Virus record (IMG/VR): IMGVR_UViG_3300025889_000127
Coordinates: 1 to 59,737 of that record
Origin: a virus
Strand: one strand, 5' to 3'
Length of the DNA stretch: 59,737 nt
Part shown: one piece after another, positions 8,123 to 18,643 of the stretch
How the letters are laid out: the number at the start of each line of letters is the position of its first letter
Numbering within the stretch: position 1 is the stretch's first letter
Notes under the pieces: model-generated
Seen by the model: the letters and a program-made list of their open reading frames with translations, nothing else
The model's database searches: none
What the model was told of the DNA's origin: nothing
Program-made: the position numbers and the translations under genes

Positions 8123-8695
8123 TTAATCTACTAAAACGATCTTCTCCGTGAGGAACCCTTTGTTATCTTTGTTCTTTAGGAGGAACTCACCTGCTCTTGC
8201 AATGACGATGGCATCTGCTCTGTCGTCAGTTCCTTTTTTATAGTTCCGTCCGCCACGAGCCATCTCATATGTGAAAGCAGTCTTCTCTTTTTCAATGACT
8301 GCCTCGATGACCATTTTCTTTCTTTGTGGTCCTTTAGTTCCCCGAGGGAAAGACAAGCCGTAAAGTGAGCGAGCATTGTTCACATTGATGTATGTTGGCT
8401 CTGATTCGAAACTCTCATAACAGATCCACGAAACAATGCCATTGAACTTAGCTAGTTTCATAATGGTGTCGGCTCTGGATCTCCCAGGGATAAACTTCTT
8501 CAAAGCAGTTTCGATGAAGATGTTCTCTATTTTATATTCGTTCCTTATTTGCCAGAGTTCTGCGCCAATCATCTCTGCCTTGGCAAACAGTGTGTCAGCT
8601 TTGGAGATGTCCCAATGTGTGCTGAGAACCAGATTACCATCGTCAATAACTGCCACGCCGACAACGGCTGTGGAAATATCTAATCCTAAAATCAT
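8123..8695 (-). CDS. RuvC-like Holliday-junction resolvase/nuclease
   Basis: 190 aa with the RNase H-fold signature of RuvC-type resolvases: ILGLDISTAVVG (D6), IFIETALKKF (E62) and the terminal GTDDRADAIVIA (D158, D161), at family spacing. Such enzymes cut four-way DNA junctions; in a phage they resolve recombination and replication branches before packaging. The gene sits between the virion operon and the primase group, whose stops and starts are 11-15 bases away on each side. All four expected acidic residues are present, so it is probably active. Confidence 0.85.
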   Translation of the reverse strand: MILGLDISTAVVGVAVIDDGNLVLSTHWDISKADTLFAKAEMIGAELWQIRNEYKIENIFIETALKKFIPGRSRADTIMKLAKFNGIVSWICYESFESEPTYINVNNARSLYGLSFPRGTKGPQRKKMVIEAVIEKEKTAFTYEMARGGRNYKKGTDDRADAIVIARAGEFLLKNKDNKGFLTEKIVLVD

Positions 8696-8706
8696 ACTTT
8701 AGTCTA

Positions 8707-9885
8707 TTACAGATCGAGCTTAAGTTTAAATGTATACTCGTCAATCTCTTTCTTCATAACAGGGTTGGCTAACTTAGCAACGCCGATGAGATTCTTGTCA
8801 TCATCAAAAATACCAATCTCTGTTATGAATGTCTGCTTTGAGAAATCTTCCTCAAAGTCGCAATACTGGCTTTGGATTGTGTTCTTGATAATCAACTGTC
8901 TTGGTTCCACATATCCGCTACTGCCTGTGATTGTTAGGTCTCTCCAACTTCCGTTGGATGAACTGAGCCAGGTTGGATTCAATGAGTTGTTTAGCTCGCC
9001 TGGTTGGGCTGTAGCAAACATTGTCATTGTTGGTATTTTTTGTGTTCCCTTGAAAGTGATAGTCCCAACACTTGCAGTGGCAAAGCCACCGCTCCCTGTA
9101 GCCTCATAGGCTCCAAAGTAGGTCCACCTTGAGGTGACCTCTGTACCAGTGCCCTCGTAATCGTCGTAGTTGTTCGCAATAGTGACGGAAGAGGTTAGAA
9201 GAATAAACCCTTCGTTGTAAAGAACAACCCCAACAGTTGAGCCGCTCGTGGCTCCCATAGTAGAGACTAGTTCTCCATTCTGTCGAAGATCTTTTGCTTC
9301 GTCCATCAAAGAGCCAGTATAGTAAAACTTAAGGCTTACTGAACCTTTCTCTATTCCTGAGTCGAAGAAGACTGATGGTATCTCAAACATATTGACAGCA
9401 GCTTCATCATACACATCGTCATACTTGTAGCTATTACTGATGTAGCGATAGTAGTTCATTGTATTCTTGAGTGATACAAGCTTCTTTCTGTTGGTGATGT
9501 AGGCATCTTTTGCTGCATCAGAGCCATTAGGAAACGGATTTGTTGTTGCTCCAAAGTACTGTCGATATATTGAAGCGGTCAAAGGATAAGATCCAGTTAT
9601 GGTAGAGCCATAATCAAGCGCTTCGTAAGCTTCTGTGGTTACGTTTGGAAACGACAACCAATAGCCGTCCTTTGTTATAAAAGGATATATAAGTTCTTGT
9701 GTTGTACCATCACGGTCAACGTTTATTTCATATAAACTTATAGATCCCGTGGGAATGTTTACTCCCATATGTCGATCATTGTTGACATATGCAGAGCCGC
9801 TGTACATTAGAAATTCATATTCAGGATGAGCAATCATCCTGTTAATGAAAATATCATCTCTGCCAAACTTGTGGAGGTATGACAT
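8707..9885 (-). CDS. Virion structural protein, fibre/tail type
   Basis: 392 aa, rich in Ser, Thr, Gly, Tyr and Asn, beta-type throughout. The last 60 residues (FITEIGIFDDDKNLIGVAKL...TFKLKLDL) match in pattern the end of the next protein upstream (YITTVGLYGANNELLAVGKL...TLRVRLDY), so the two are paralogous at the C-terminus. This T-x-IG-x-Y...L-x-AVGKLS ending is one I associate with phage tail/baseplate appendage proteins. A strong AAGGAGG precedes the ATG. Last gene of the long virion operon; exact position in the particle unknown. Confidence 0.7.
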   Translation of the reverse strand: MSYLHKFGRDDIFINRMIAHPEYEFLMYSGSAYVNNDRHMGVNIPTGSISLYEINVDRDGTTQELIYPFITKDGYWLSFPNVTTEAYEALDYGSTITGSYPLTASIYRQYFGATTNPFPNGSDAAKDAYITNRKKLVSLKNTMNYYRYISNSYKYDDVYDEAAVNMFEIPSVFFDSGIEKGSVSLKFYYTGSLMDEAKDLRQNGELVSTMGATSGSTVGVVLYNEGFILLTSSVTIANNYDDYEGTGTEVTSRWTYFGAYEATGSGGFATASVGTITFKGTQKIPTMTMFATAQPGELNNSLNPTWLSSSNGSWRDLTITGSSGYVEPRQLIIKNTIQSQYCDFEEDFSKQTFITEIGIFDDDKNLIGVAKLANPVMKKEIDEYTFKLKLDL

Positions 9886-9896
9886 GCAGCCTCCTT

Positions 9897-10991
9897 TTAG
9901 TAATCTAGTCTGACCCTAAGAGTGTACTCGTCAGCAGGAGTCTTCTTTAGAGGCTCACTTAGCTTACCGACAGCAAGAAGCTCGTTATTAGCTCCATACA
10001 ATCCAACTGTTGTAATGTAGGAAACTGGATCGTCTGTGCTTACATCTTTGACACGGATCTGACTTGAGCTAAGATATGTTGGGTTACTGCTATAGTTGAA
10101 CTCATTAGATCCAGCACGACAGAAGTAGATTGTTGAGTTAAGCTCTGTAGTGTTGTTGAAATCAATGTCATTGACACGGTGACGAATAGCATCAGCAGAA
10201 GCACTGATAGCGCCAGATACCATTAGTTGAATCGCTGTCTGACCTGCACTATCTAGTTCTGAGTCTGATGCCTCTGTTGTTACCGCAGCATCAAAAACAG
10301 ATGCAGTCAACACAGCAATACCAGCCTGATAGAAGACTAGGCCCAGAGCAAGATCTGATGTAGTTGGTGTACCAGTTGTACTTCCATAAAGAATATTATA
10401 TTCACCGACAGGTGAGTTCACAAGAGCGTTTGTTGCATTAGCGTCCTGTAGAGTTAGTCTTGCTGCTGTTGTTTGTGGAACAGCATATGTTGAATCTACA
10501 TTGAGGCTAAGAGTAAATCCGCCAGCAGAGACTTTTTGTATTTCATCTTTTGTCAAAAGTCTTGCAAAGTTAACGAAGTATACTTGACCCATCTTGTTTG
10601 TTGGTGATAAGGCGAAGGAACCGCTGGCATCAAACTTGTTGATGTTACCATCTGAGTCATAGCCGCAAAGCATCTGAGCCATTTCATTGTAGATATCTTG
10701 TTTTTGGTTCTGCTGAGTAACACCGTCAAGGCTTGCAGCAGCCATATTAGCTGCATCCATACCAAGTGTCAAATCCATAATATGGTTTGCAGATGAACTT
10801 AGATAAGGGTAATCATAAACAGACTGGAACATACCGTGTGAGTAGTTCTTTACGTTTGTTGGCTCTGGTGGAGTACTAGTGTCGTTATATGTTCCAGATA
10901 GAATAGTACCAGTTAGAGGAATAGCCTCATGAAGTTTGGTCATGTTCTGTAGAACATTCTCACTCAATAGTGTTTTAAAACTTGTTGCCAT
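9897..10991 (-). CDS. Virion structural protein, paralogue of its downstream neighbour
   Basis: 364 aa beginning MATSFKTLLSENVLQNMTKLHEAI. Composition is Ala/Ser/Thr/Asn-rich. The C-terminal block TVGLYGANNELLAVGKLSEP ending in RVRLDY is shared with the gene at 8707-9885, and both proteins have a central segment with GLVFYQAGIAVLTASV or GVVLYNEGFILLTSSV at comparable positions. A GAAGGAAT site precedes the ATG. Likely a pair of related tail or baseplate appendage subunits that arose by duplication. No homologue of known function is identified. Confidence 0.7.
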   Translation of the reverse strand: MATSFKTLLSENVLQNMTKLHEAIPLTGTILSGTYNDTSTPPEPTNVKNYSHGMFQSVYDYPYLSSSANHIMDLTLGMDAANMAAASLDGVTQQNQKQDIYNEMAQMLCGYDSDGNINKFDASGSFALSPTNKMGQVYFVNFARLLTKDEIQKVSAGGFTLSLNVDSTYAVPQTTAARLTLQDANATNALVNSPVGEYNILYGSTTGTPTTSDLALGLVFYQAGIAVLTASVFDAAVTTEASDSELDSAGQTAIQLMVSGAISASADAIRHRVNDIDFNNTTELNSTIYFCRAGSNEFNYSSNPTYLSSSQIRVKDVSTDDPVSYITTVGLYGANNELLAVGKLSEPLKKTPADEYTLRVRLDY

Positions 10992-11003
10992 TTTTTATTC
11001 CTT

Positions 11004-11963
11004 CTATTCTTTCTTCAAAAGTTGTAGAGGTATATCTGTTCTATACCCAGTAGTGAAGCCAGTGACTCTCATAACAGTGTCTAGGATACTAAAAGTACCT
11101 GTTAGACCTGAGACTGATTGACCTGTCTTTCCTAACTGGGAGAACAAGGTAGTGCTAACCTGTACATCTAGGGATGCTTTCAAGTTTACCTTCAGTCTTG
11201 GTCCTAGGCGACCTGTTGAGTCAGTTGGACCGATTACTTTTCCTGGGCTTCTTGCATCAACACCAACACCTACAATATCAGGCATAGAGAAATAATCTGG
11301 GTTTGAGTTCATTGAAAAGTAGTAACTAGCGACACTGTCGTCATCGATAAAGGTTGGTGTAGCCAATGTACCATCACCTGTGGATAGTTGCATTAGGCGA
11401 TTATCAACCTCAATGATGTACTGAGTTTCCATAAGGTTTCTTTGAGTGTCGGACAAAAGACCTAGTGAAAGATCTGATGTATCGAGACCTTGGTCAAAGA
11501 CTACTCTTGAAACTGCATCGGATGCTCCATCTTCTGCTGCTCGGTATCCCTGGGATGAGAAGCCTGTTCCTCCTGGAAAATCCTGGTTGATCTGTGTTGT
11601 TGTGGATGTATCTACAGAAACTCTGTAACCACCAGAGGAAAGAGTAGGTGCGCCAAAGTCACTCAAGTTATTCAACTTGATAACTGGCAAGTACAAAAGA
11701 GAGTTATCTGCATATGTCAATAGCTTGTTCTTTAGAACACTTGTATTGTTTGTAAAAGCCTCAAATATTGGAAGCTGTAGGATTCTAAGGTCTTCATAAC
11801 CTGAAGATGTCAATGGAGTATAAAGAGAATAATCTATCTCGTCATCCCCGAGGGCGAACTTGGTAATCTTGAAGCTTCCATCCCCAGCAGCAAGTCTCTT
11901 TCTACCTGCGTCGGTTAGGACAGCATCTAAAATAATGTCGCCGCTATTGTCTAAAAATGCCAT
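11004..11963 (-). CDS. Tail/baseplate structural protein
   Basis: 319 aa. The N-terminus MAFLDNSGDIILDAVLTDAG, followed by RKRLAAGDGSFKITKFALGDDEIDY, is a family I recognise from marine myoviruses, usually annotated simply as structural. The motif L-T-x-x-G-R-x-x-L-x-x-G-x-F recurs in the protein at 18644-19549 (LTPYGRQLLSEGKF), so the two share this opening module. The ATG has GAGG 8 nt upstream. The 69-base gap ahead has a small inverted repeat (CTAC-CACA-GTAG on the minus strand) but no convincing promoter. Role inferred from operon position among baseplate genes. Confidence 0.72.
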   Translation of the reverse strand: MAFLDNSGDIILDAVLTDAGRKRLAAGDGSFKITKFALGDDEIDYSLYTPLTSSGYEDLRILQLPIFEAFTNNTSVLKNKLLTYADNSLLYLPVIKLNNLSDFGAPTLSSGGYRVSVDTSTTTQINQDFPGGTGFSSQGYRAAEDGASDAVSRVVFDQGLDTSDLSLGLLSDTQRNLMETQYIIEVDNRLMQLSTGDGTLATPTFIDDDSVASYYFSMNSNPDYFSMPDIVGVGVDARSPGKVIGPTDSTGRLGPRLKVNLKASLDVQVSTTLFSQLGKTGQSVSGLTGTFSILDTVMRVTGFTTGYRTDIPLQLLKKE

Positions 11964-12032
11964 ATCTTTTCCTCTTTACACTACTGTGGTAGTTCTTATT
12001 AAGTAGTATCCTTTTATCAAAATTGGTTTTTC

Positions 12033-14957
12033 TTATTCACAATCCAAAATATTTCCCTCTTCGGGAGTTATTGTTTTTTCTCTTACATTAATTTTCAAGT
12101 CAAACTTTCGACCAGTGTCACGGGATGTAAACCTAAAGACAAAGGTACCGTCTGAAACTGATTTGCCTTGCTGAGATGCAAGGTTCTTTATACCTGTCAG
12201 CACGTTGTTTTCATCTCTTTCCGTAAATGGGAAAGATTGAATCTCTGATGCGGCGATTTGTATAAATCGTGCGAACTTCTTGGTTGGCACCTTGTTGGAG
12301 GTTGGCTTGAAGTTGAATAGTTCAATCTCTGGAACATAAAGACCCTTCTCGTAAACCAATCTTACACGATATATTGGAGATGGTAAAGATGGGTTGCCGT
12401 GAGCATCCTCAACAAAACAAGTGTAGTAATAATATGTATTGACCAATAAGTCATCTAAAATGTCATATGATAACACGGTTTCTTCACGCTCATCAGGATC
12501 TGTAGATAAAGTTCGGATCTCCCCAGTTTCACTGGTAAAGAAAGAAGTATAAAGATCATTATACTCTGTTACTGATAGGTCCAAGTCTCTTGTCCTAAGG
12601 AGTTGAACTTTTTTTATTTCATCTGTGCCTTCGTTTTTGTATTCCAAATATCCATTCCTTAATCCATAGTTTTCAAACTGTCTCTGATATTCAAAGAGAG
12701 ACTGTATCCTATCTTGGACGCCTGGTATATTGATTAGGGGCAAAGCATAATCACCTGTATAGTAACCTGTGTTTGGGTGGACAACAACTTTTACTTGTCG
12801 ATAGTTGTTCAACAAAGGAAGGATCTGAAGGTCTGGGGCAGCAGGAGGTCTGTCCATTACTCTTACTTGTGGATAACTAATCCCAAACTCAAGACCTGGT
12901 AAGTCTTGAACACTATAGAAAGACCCATAGATTGGAACTTCAATAACTTCTACAACAGGAGTCTCTATTGTTTCTATCTCATAAAGAACTCTTGATGGCG
13001 GAAGGGTGTCAGGTTTGGCTTGGTCTGATCCTTGTGCAAACTCTGCTGGCTCCTGTCCAAACACAACCATCTCGTACTGAGTGCTAACCGATAGCCTAAA
13101 CTCGCTGAGTTCATATCTGTAGTTGCTGTCATACTTTACTTGAGTGTCCACATATCTGATCTCTTTTGTCTCAAGGTTGTTTCCAAATATTATTTCTTGT
13201 ACCTTTTGACCATCAGAATCAAACTTAGCCAATCTGTAGCCTAGAGCCTCGGAGTGGCTTTGGGATTGAAGATTTGACATCAAAGCTGCGTAACTTGTAG
13301 CCTCTTGTGATACGATAGACCTGGTGCCGATAGATGTTCGTTCCAGGTTTTCCATCTGTTGATCAGTAAGAAAAACTCCAGTTACTGGCTCTAGTCCATT
13401 CTTGGTAACTGTTAGACCTTGGACAACTTCTTTGTCTAGACCATAATCAAGAGCTTCATATATGTCGGAAACTTTTAGATTCCTATTTCCCATATCAAAC
13501 AGTGTGGCGATGTACTCATCTTCGCTCTCACCTGTTTGGTCAGAAAAAGCATTACCAATAAAAAGATCTGTCTTGATATTGTATTCTTTGTCTTGCCCTT
13601 CGTTGAAGCTAAGAAAGTCAAGCATTGTTGTACTGGTGTTGTTATCCTGAACTAGTTGCCCGACTGGTCCTAAATCATCGGAAGCAAAAGAAGTTTCTAT
13701 GTGCATTGGGAAAAATGCTTTCTTCTCATTTACTTCTTGTAATACTTCTAGATCTGTAGATGGGAATATAGTCTTCGAAACAAGATTGTCTATCTTGACT
13801 TTTTGATCGTCCGTAAGGTTACATTCTAGTTCTTTTGAGTATACTCGGAGGTAGTCTGACATACTAGTGTCGTTTAGTAGGTTTTGGTTTTGTCTTATTC
13901 TGCCGTCGAGAGTCACAGATGTGCCATACTTGTTCTGTATCAAGTTGGCAACTGATGGGTCTCCCTGCCAGCCTTGTCCAATCGCTATACCCTCGATGGT
14001 AACTTCCGCAGATGTATACAAATCGTACAAATAAAGATTAGGCTGAACTGTCTCGGTGACTGTTGAGCCACTCACTGCTTGTTCATATTGTTCGTTGAAG
14101 AGAGTATATTCTGGATCTACTTCAGATGTACCCTCGTCATTCCTAAGACCGCTGTTCAAAGCCAAGAAAGGATAGATTTCCGCCCTTGTTACAAAAGGAG
14201 TGTCCTCTGATATCTGAAGGAGTTCGTAAGTTGTTCTTTGTTCTTGTGGCACATTTGTCAATAGTGCTCTTAGTCCATCCATTCCAAACTGTTGCCTGAC
14301 TGCTTCATAAACAGCCATCTTGTCCTGTAATGGCACCCGAGGATTGGTGTACAAATATTCTGCTGCATATTCATAGATATCACCCAAGTCATCCCCTACT
14401 AGTCCTGGGATTATTCCACGATTCAAAAGGTCAGTAACCCTTTGATACAAAGGACCTCGTGTATCTGATAGCCTCATTATGATTTCTAAGAAAGGTCTGG
14501 CAAGTTCCGAAAGTTCTGTAATGTTTACATTATCATATAGTGAAATAGCGGCAAGGGATTGTTTAATGGCTTCTGCTCGTCCGAACAGAACTTTATCAAT
14601 TGTATTGATTCTTAGTTGCTGTAATACTTTTGGCAAACTAATAACTTGACCATCAGGACCCCTTGTAAGATACTCATTGTCTCTTATTGTTGCATCATCT
14701 TGTAAAGTAGATTTATGAGCAATAGCCCAATCATCCATCTGTTTTTGTGTTGGTAGTTTTGTGGCATTTACATTATTTTGTTCGTACCCGCCAAGTGACC
14801 AGTTGATTTTACTGCCACCTTCAATCTCTGATGCTAGCAAAGATGAATCTTCAGTTACTGGCTTACTAAACCCAGCACTAGAATAGAATCTTCTTAGCGG
14901 ATCATATTTCTGAGAAGTGTCTGGTAATGATATCTGTAGTTTTCTTTTGTAAGTCAT
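12033..14957 (-). CDS. Large virion structural protein, 974 aa
   Basis: 974 aa starting MTYKRKLQISLPDTSQKYDP. Mostly acidic, with alternating helical and beta segments and a C-terminal part (about residues 650-970) containing segments such as YYYTCFVEDAHGNPSLPSPIYRVRL that look fibronectin-III-like. The protein ends FDLKINVREKTITPEEGNILDCE. The start ATG directly follows the stop of the upstream gene (TAAATG) with GGGGAAG ahead, so the pair is co-translated. No family with known function is recognised; operon position points to a baseplate or tail-tip component. Confidence 0.7.
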   Translation of the reverse strand: MTYKRKLQISLPDTSQKYDPLRRFYSSAGFSKPVTEDSSLLASEIEGGSKINWSLGGYEQNNVNATKLPTQKQMDDWAIAHKSTLQDDATIRDNEYLTRGPDGQVISLPKVLQQLRINTIDKVLFGRAEAIKQSLAAISLYDNVNITELSELARPFLEIIMRLSDTRGPLYQRVTDLLNRGIIPGLVGDDLGDIYEYAAEYLYTNPRVPLQDKMAVYEAVRQQFGMDGLRALLTNVPQEQRTTYELLQISEDTPFVTRAEIYPFLALNSGLRNDEGTSEVDPEYTLFNEQYEQAVSGSTVTETVQPNLYLYDLYTSAEVTIEGIAIGQGWQGDPSVANLIQNKYGTSVTLDGRIRQNQNLLNDTSMSDYLRVYSKELECNLTDDQKVKIDNLVSKTIFPSTDLEVLQEVNEKKAFFPMHIETSFASDDLGPVGQLVQDNNTSTTMLDFLSFNEGQDKEYNIKTDLFIGNAFSDQTGESEDEYIATLFDMGNRNLKVSDIYEALDYGLDKEVVQGLTVTKNGLEPVTGVFLTDQQMENLERTSIGTRSIVSQEATSYAALMSNLQSQSHSEALGYRLAKFDSDGQKVQEIIFGNNLETKEIRYVDTQVKYDSNYRYELSEFRLSVSTQYEMVVFGQEPAEFAQGSDQAKPDTLPPSRVLYEIETIETPVVEVIEVPIYGSFYSVQDLPGLEFGISYPQVRVMDRPPAAPDLQILPLLNNYRQVKVVVHPNTGYYTGDYALPLINIPGVQDRIQSLFEYQRQFENYGLRNGYLEYKNEGTDEIKKVQLLRTRDLDLSVTEYNDLYTSFFTSETGEIRTLSTDPDEREETVLSYDILDDLLVNTYYYYTCFVEDAHGNPSLPSPIYRVRLVYEKGLYVPEIELFNFKPTSNKVPTKKFARFIQIAASEIQSFPFTERDENNVLTGIKNLASQQGKSVSDGTFVFRFTSRDTGRKFDLKINVREKTITPEEGNILDCE

Positions 14958-17900
14958 TTATTCTTCCCCGAAGTATCCTGGTCCCACTAATCCGAAAACT
15001 TCTTCTCGTGGTTCTTCTTTTTTTGGAGGATTTGGTGATGGAGTCTGAACAGGATCGCCAACACCAAGAAGAAAGTATTGATTATATATTGGCAACTCTA
15101 ATGCTTCTTTACGTTCAAAGTATTTTCTTAGTTTCTCTAAGACTGGTTCTTTGTATTGGCTAAGAATATCGGAATAGTCCATTGGAGACATCATTCTAAC
15201 TCGACACAACAAACTCTTTTGAGCTTTTACAGCATCCTCAACAACTTCTGGCTGTAAGAGTTGCCAACTTGGCAACTTTGTTCTATCAACAATAGATTCG
15301 TCTATCTGACCCAACTGAAAAACTTCAGAGTAAAAATCTTCATTGACAGCGAGATTTCCAAAACTGTCCAAGTATTCGATTCTAGCAATTTGTTTATAGT
15401 TCATCCAAAATGTCAAGAACTTAGCGTATATCTTCATTGGATCGTAAGTCTTGAAATAAGGAGGTTCATCGGGAGCGTTAGCAGAGAAGCTGATCAAATG
15501 TTCCTCTTCTCCAGTGTCCTGATCTGAAAGGAGTGGTCGGCAAGCATCAAAGGATATATCTTCATCGCCAAAACGCAAGCCTTGGTTTGTTGTAGATATT
15601 ATTATCGCACTCTTGACTTGGTTAGGTAAATCTGAAAGGAAAGTATTTTGCAAAACAGTTAGCAAACTATCGCTTGTAATGCCTGTGATGTTTGTAAACT
15701 CTCTGAGAGAGTTGAACTCTTTATCTTCATAGTCAGTCATAAAGTCAAGTGTCTTATCTACAGTTAGTTCACCTAAGATAGCAAATGGTAGTTTGATTGG
15801 TCTATCTTCCTGCAAGTCTTTTATCAACTGCCTGTCCAGTGTTCCCTTTGATTTATTAGGATCTGTTTGGGAAATAGAATCTTCAATACTGTCTATGAAA
15901 CTTATTATGCTAGGGTTTGTATTATTTTGCCCGCCAATAAGAGTTGGAATAGCCAATGGTCCATTTCTGAAGATTGAGATTGATGATCTTGTGAAGTTAT
16001 CCCCTACTGTTGGGGGAACTTCGCCAGTTGAAATCTTAGGCTCTCTATACTGTGGCTTGATATCAAAACTTATCTCAACGCCGTGCTGTTCTTCAAGAGC
16101 TTTGATTACAGAGTTGTATAGTCCATTGTTTTCTGTTTGCCCTTCGTTTAGTTCGATAACAGTTGGGTTGGTTTGACGATTCTCAGCAAAGTATCTAAGA
16201 TTAGCTATATCGGAGAAAAGCTGTCCGTATCGATTTAGGTCATACCTGACTACTGGGTTTGCCTGTCCACCAGCATTTGTTTGTACAATCTGTTTTCTGT
16301 CTGGGGTTCGGATGACCCTAGCAGTCATATATCCATACGATGGGTTTCTGAAGCTGCCAATAGGTGTTGCTGCTGCTTCAGCATTCTGGGTTTGGAAGTA
16401 TTTTTCAAACTCTAAGTTGATTCTTTCAATAAGCTGATCGACGGAAAGCCTAGACAAGCCATCTAAGTTCCCAAGATCCGACTCTCTTGTGAAGATGAAG
16501 TCAGACCCGAGCCCAAAGTTTTCCCCTTCGGATTTAGTGGTATCAAAATAGTGTTCACCCTGAACTAGTGGGACCTTCCTCTGGCAGAAACCTCTTCTTT
16601 GCAGATTAGATTGCTGACTAACATCCAATCCTCTGCCCATAGGATCATTCGGAAATATCTCAGTCAACTTACGATAGATAAGCTGGATCCCTATATCCAT
16701 TAGCTTTTCTATATCCTTGATAACCAAAGGATCAATGAGACCGTCGTTCTTTTGAAATTCTTGGCGATAGAAATCTCTAATGTTTATTCTTCCCGCTTCA
16801 AACTCAAAAGGAACAAGATCATCTAGTATTTGTTGGTATTGTGATATGGCATCTAAAAGAGCAGTTTCATATATTTGAACCCTTCCATCGAGAGTGCCCT
16901 TTATATCTGCCAATGGTACATTTAGAGTGAGTGTTGTAGGGTTGTAAAGGTTTCTACCATCATTCACTACGCCACCCTGGTAGCCTGCTGGTGTTGGAAC
17001 AGAGTTGACAATATTATCAAACACTTCAGTCACTAGAGATTTTCTCTCTGTGAGGAACCTTACCATATTTCTCATAAAAATAGGAGCAGCATCATAGACA
17101 ACATATTCTACACCGTAGATAATATCAGTATTCAAAACTTCATATTTATCTGGAATTTCTTTTGTTGGATCAGCTAAGGAATCTTTACCCTCAAAGAATA
17201 TAGTTTTATTCTCTACACTCCTTGTGTTGTTGGGATTAAGATACACACCTTGCACTGGATTAGCTTCCCCAATGGTCTTTTCTCTAAAGGTGTAGTTTGG
17301 TCCTAGTGGCTTTTTACCACCTTCAGTCCCAAGGTCATTGATTGGCATCCTTGCGTCCTTGTCCACCATCCTTCTGATAACATTCATCCTTAAGACCCTT
17401 GAGGGGTCGGAGTTTGGATTATCCATTAGTCCTTGTTTGTTTATCAGTTGGTTTGATATATTTGGACTACGATACAAGAAAGGGAAATAACTATTTGCAA
17501 TCAAGCTTGACTCTAGATCAAAGGCAAACATAAATCTATTGTTTTCATCACTGTCTTTAGTAACCCACAAATCACTAAAGAAGTTGTCTCTTTTTACTAC
17601 CTTGTTTATCTCTGGCTTATCGTCCAAGATTGATCGAGACAATCTTCCGTATACTCTATCAAACATACTGTTGACACGCTCAATGGTAACATTTTGAGGG
17701 TTCAAATCAATTCGCTGAAATAGAGAAGCCTCAGGTGCCTCAATGGTTGTAGTATCGAGATAATCTCCATTTGGTAGTTGCTTACCAATACCTCTGTAAG
17801 GATTTTCTGGAGCTATTCTAGGCCATACTGTTCTCTCGCCGATAACTGTTGCTGTACGAGAAAAGCTCATTCCAGTTACGAGGGATATTTGTGGCAAGTT

Positions 17901-18635
17901 GAACTCTTGACCTGGTTCTACAAATTTAGAGTCATATATGAACATATAAAAGGTAAGCTGCTCTAAATCTTCCTCAGGAAGCTCAAAAACAACTGGTTCT
18001 AAATAAACTCTTTGCAAGTTTTGCGTACTAACACGAGACACAAGCCTTATGAACACCTCACTCCAGTCAGTATTCTGATCAGCAAGCTGAGCCTCTGGAT
18101 ATCCAACAATAGTTGCAGGGTCGGTACTTGTGACAGACCTTCTTATAATATCACCATTCTGATCTCTGACAGTTTCCAGAAGGGGAAGATCATAATATAT
18201 TGTTCCGTCCAAAACATCTTCAGACGAGAATCGATTTAAGAACTTTTGTGGTATTATTGACCTTTCGGTAGAATAAGGTGAGAAAGGCTGTGATTCACTA
18301 AGAACAAAAGAGTCGGTCTCAAGATCTCGTCTTAGAAACTCAACATATTTATTTGCTGGGTTTTGTCTTCTAAATTGTAGTGAACTCTTTTCGTTTATAA
18401 GATACTCATTACTTCTTTGAGTAACATAATCAATAAGTTGAGATGATTGCTTATTATATGAAGCAACGATTCTGATTCTTAGGTCTTCAAGATCTTTATC
18501 CATGTCTTCGACTTTGGATACCGCCTGAGTAAAAGAAGCATTAACGATGCCAAGCTTTCTGCTTTCTTCTCCACTTCGACTCACCTCCAAGGTGATTGAT
18601 CCAAAATCTAAACTTTTTATTGACCTTAATAACAT
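14958..18635 (-). CDS. Large virion structural protein, 1225 aa
   Basis: 1225 aa starting MLLRSIKSLDFGSITLEVSR, with an early coiled-coil-prone helix (KVEDMDKDLEDLRIRIVASY). Largely acidic with many Asn/Gln/Tyr. The last 40 residues form a Pro/Glu-rich tail (PSPNPPKKEEPREE) ending GLVGPGYFGEE. An AGGAT site precedes the ATG. Lies between two other structural genes in a single-direction operon with 0-8 base spacing. No domain of known function is seen; a baseplate or tail component by position. Confidence 0.7.
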   Translation of the reverse strand: MLLRSIKSLDFGSITLEVSRSGEESRKLGIVNASFTQAVSKVEDMDKDLEDLRIRIVASYNKQSSQLIDYVTQRSNEYLINEKSSLQFRRQNPANKYVEFLRRDLETDSFVLSESQPFSPYSTERSIIPQKFLNRFSSEDVLDGTIYYDLPLLETVRDQNGDIIRRSVTSTDPATIVGYPEAQLADQNTDWSEVFIRLVSRVSTQNLQRVYLEPVVFELPEEDLEQLTFYMFIYDSKFVEPGQEFNLPQISLVTGMSFSRTATVIGERTVWPRIAPENPYRGIGKQLPNGDYLDTTTIEAPEASLFQRIDLNPQNVTIERVNSMFDRVYGRLSRSILDDKPEINKVVKRDNFFSDLWVTKDSDENNRFMFAFDLESSLIANSYFPFLYRSPNISNQLINKQGLMDNPNSDPSRVLRMNVIRRMVDKDARMPINDLGTEGGKKPLGPNYTFREKTIGEANPVQGVYLNPNNTRSVENKTIFFEGKDSLADPTKEIPDKYEVLNTDIIYGVEYVVYDAAPIFMRNMVRFLTERKSLVTEVFDNIVNSVPTPAGYQGGVVNDGRNLYNPTTLTLNVPLADIKGTLDGRVQIYETALLDAISQYQQILDDLVPFEFEAGRINIRDFYRQEFQKNDGLIDPLVIKDIEKLMDIGIQLIYRKLTEIFPNDPMGRGLDVSQQSNLQRRGFCQRKVPLVQGEHYFDTTKSEGENFGLGSDFIFTRESDLGNLDGLSRLSVDQLIERINLEFEKYFQTQNAEAAATPIGSFRNPSYGYMTARVIRTPDRKQIVQTNAGGQANPVVRYDLNRYGQLFSDIANLRYFAENRQTNPTVIELNEGQTENNGLYNSVIKALEEQHGVEISFDIKPQYREPKISTGEVPPTVGDNFTRSSISIFRNGPLAIPTLIGGQNNTNPSIISFIDSIEDSISQTDPNKSKGTLDRQLIKDLQEDRPIKLPFAILGELTVDKTLDFMTDYEDKEFNSLREFTNITGITSDSLLTVLQNTFLSDLPNQVKSAIIISTTNQGLRFGDEDISFDACRPLLSDQDTGEEEHLISFSANAPDEPPYFKTYDPMKIYAKFLTFWMNYKQIARIEYLDSFGNLAVNEDFYSEVFQLGQIDESIVDRTKLPSWQLLQPEVVEDAVKAQKSLLCRVRMMSPMDYSDILSQYKEPVLEKLRKYFERKEALELPIYNQYFLLGVGDPVQTPSPNPPKKEEPREEVFGLVGPGYFGEE

Positions 18636-18643
18636 TTCTTATC

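Noticed and set aside
11964-12032. Hairpin CTAC-CACA-GTAG before the structural gene as a regulatory element
   Set aside because: Four-base stem in a short AT-rich gap; likely chance.
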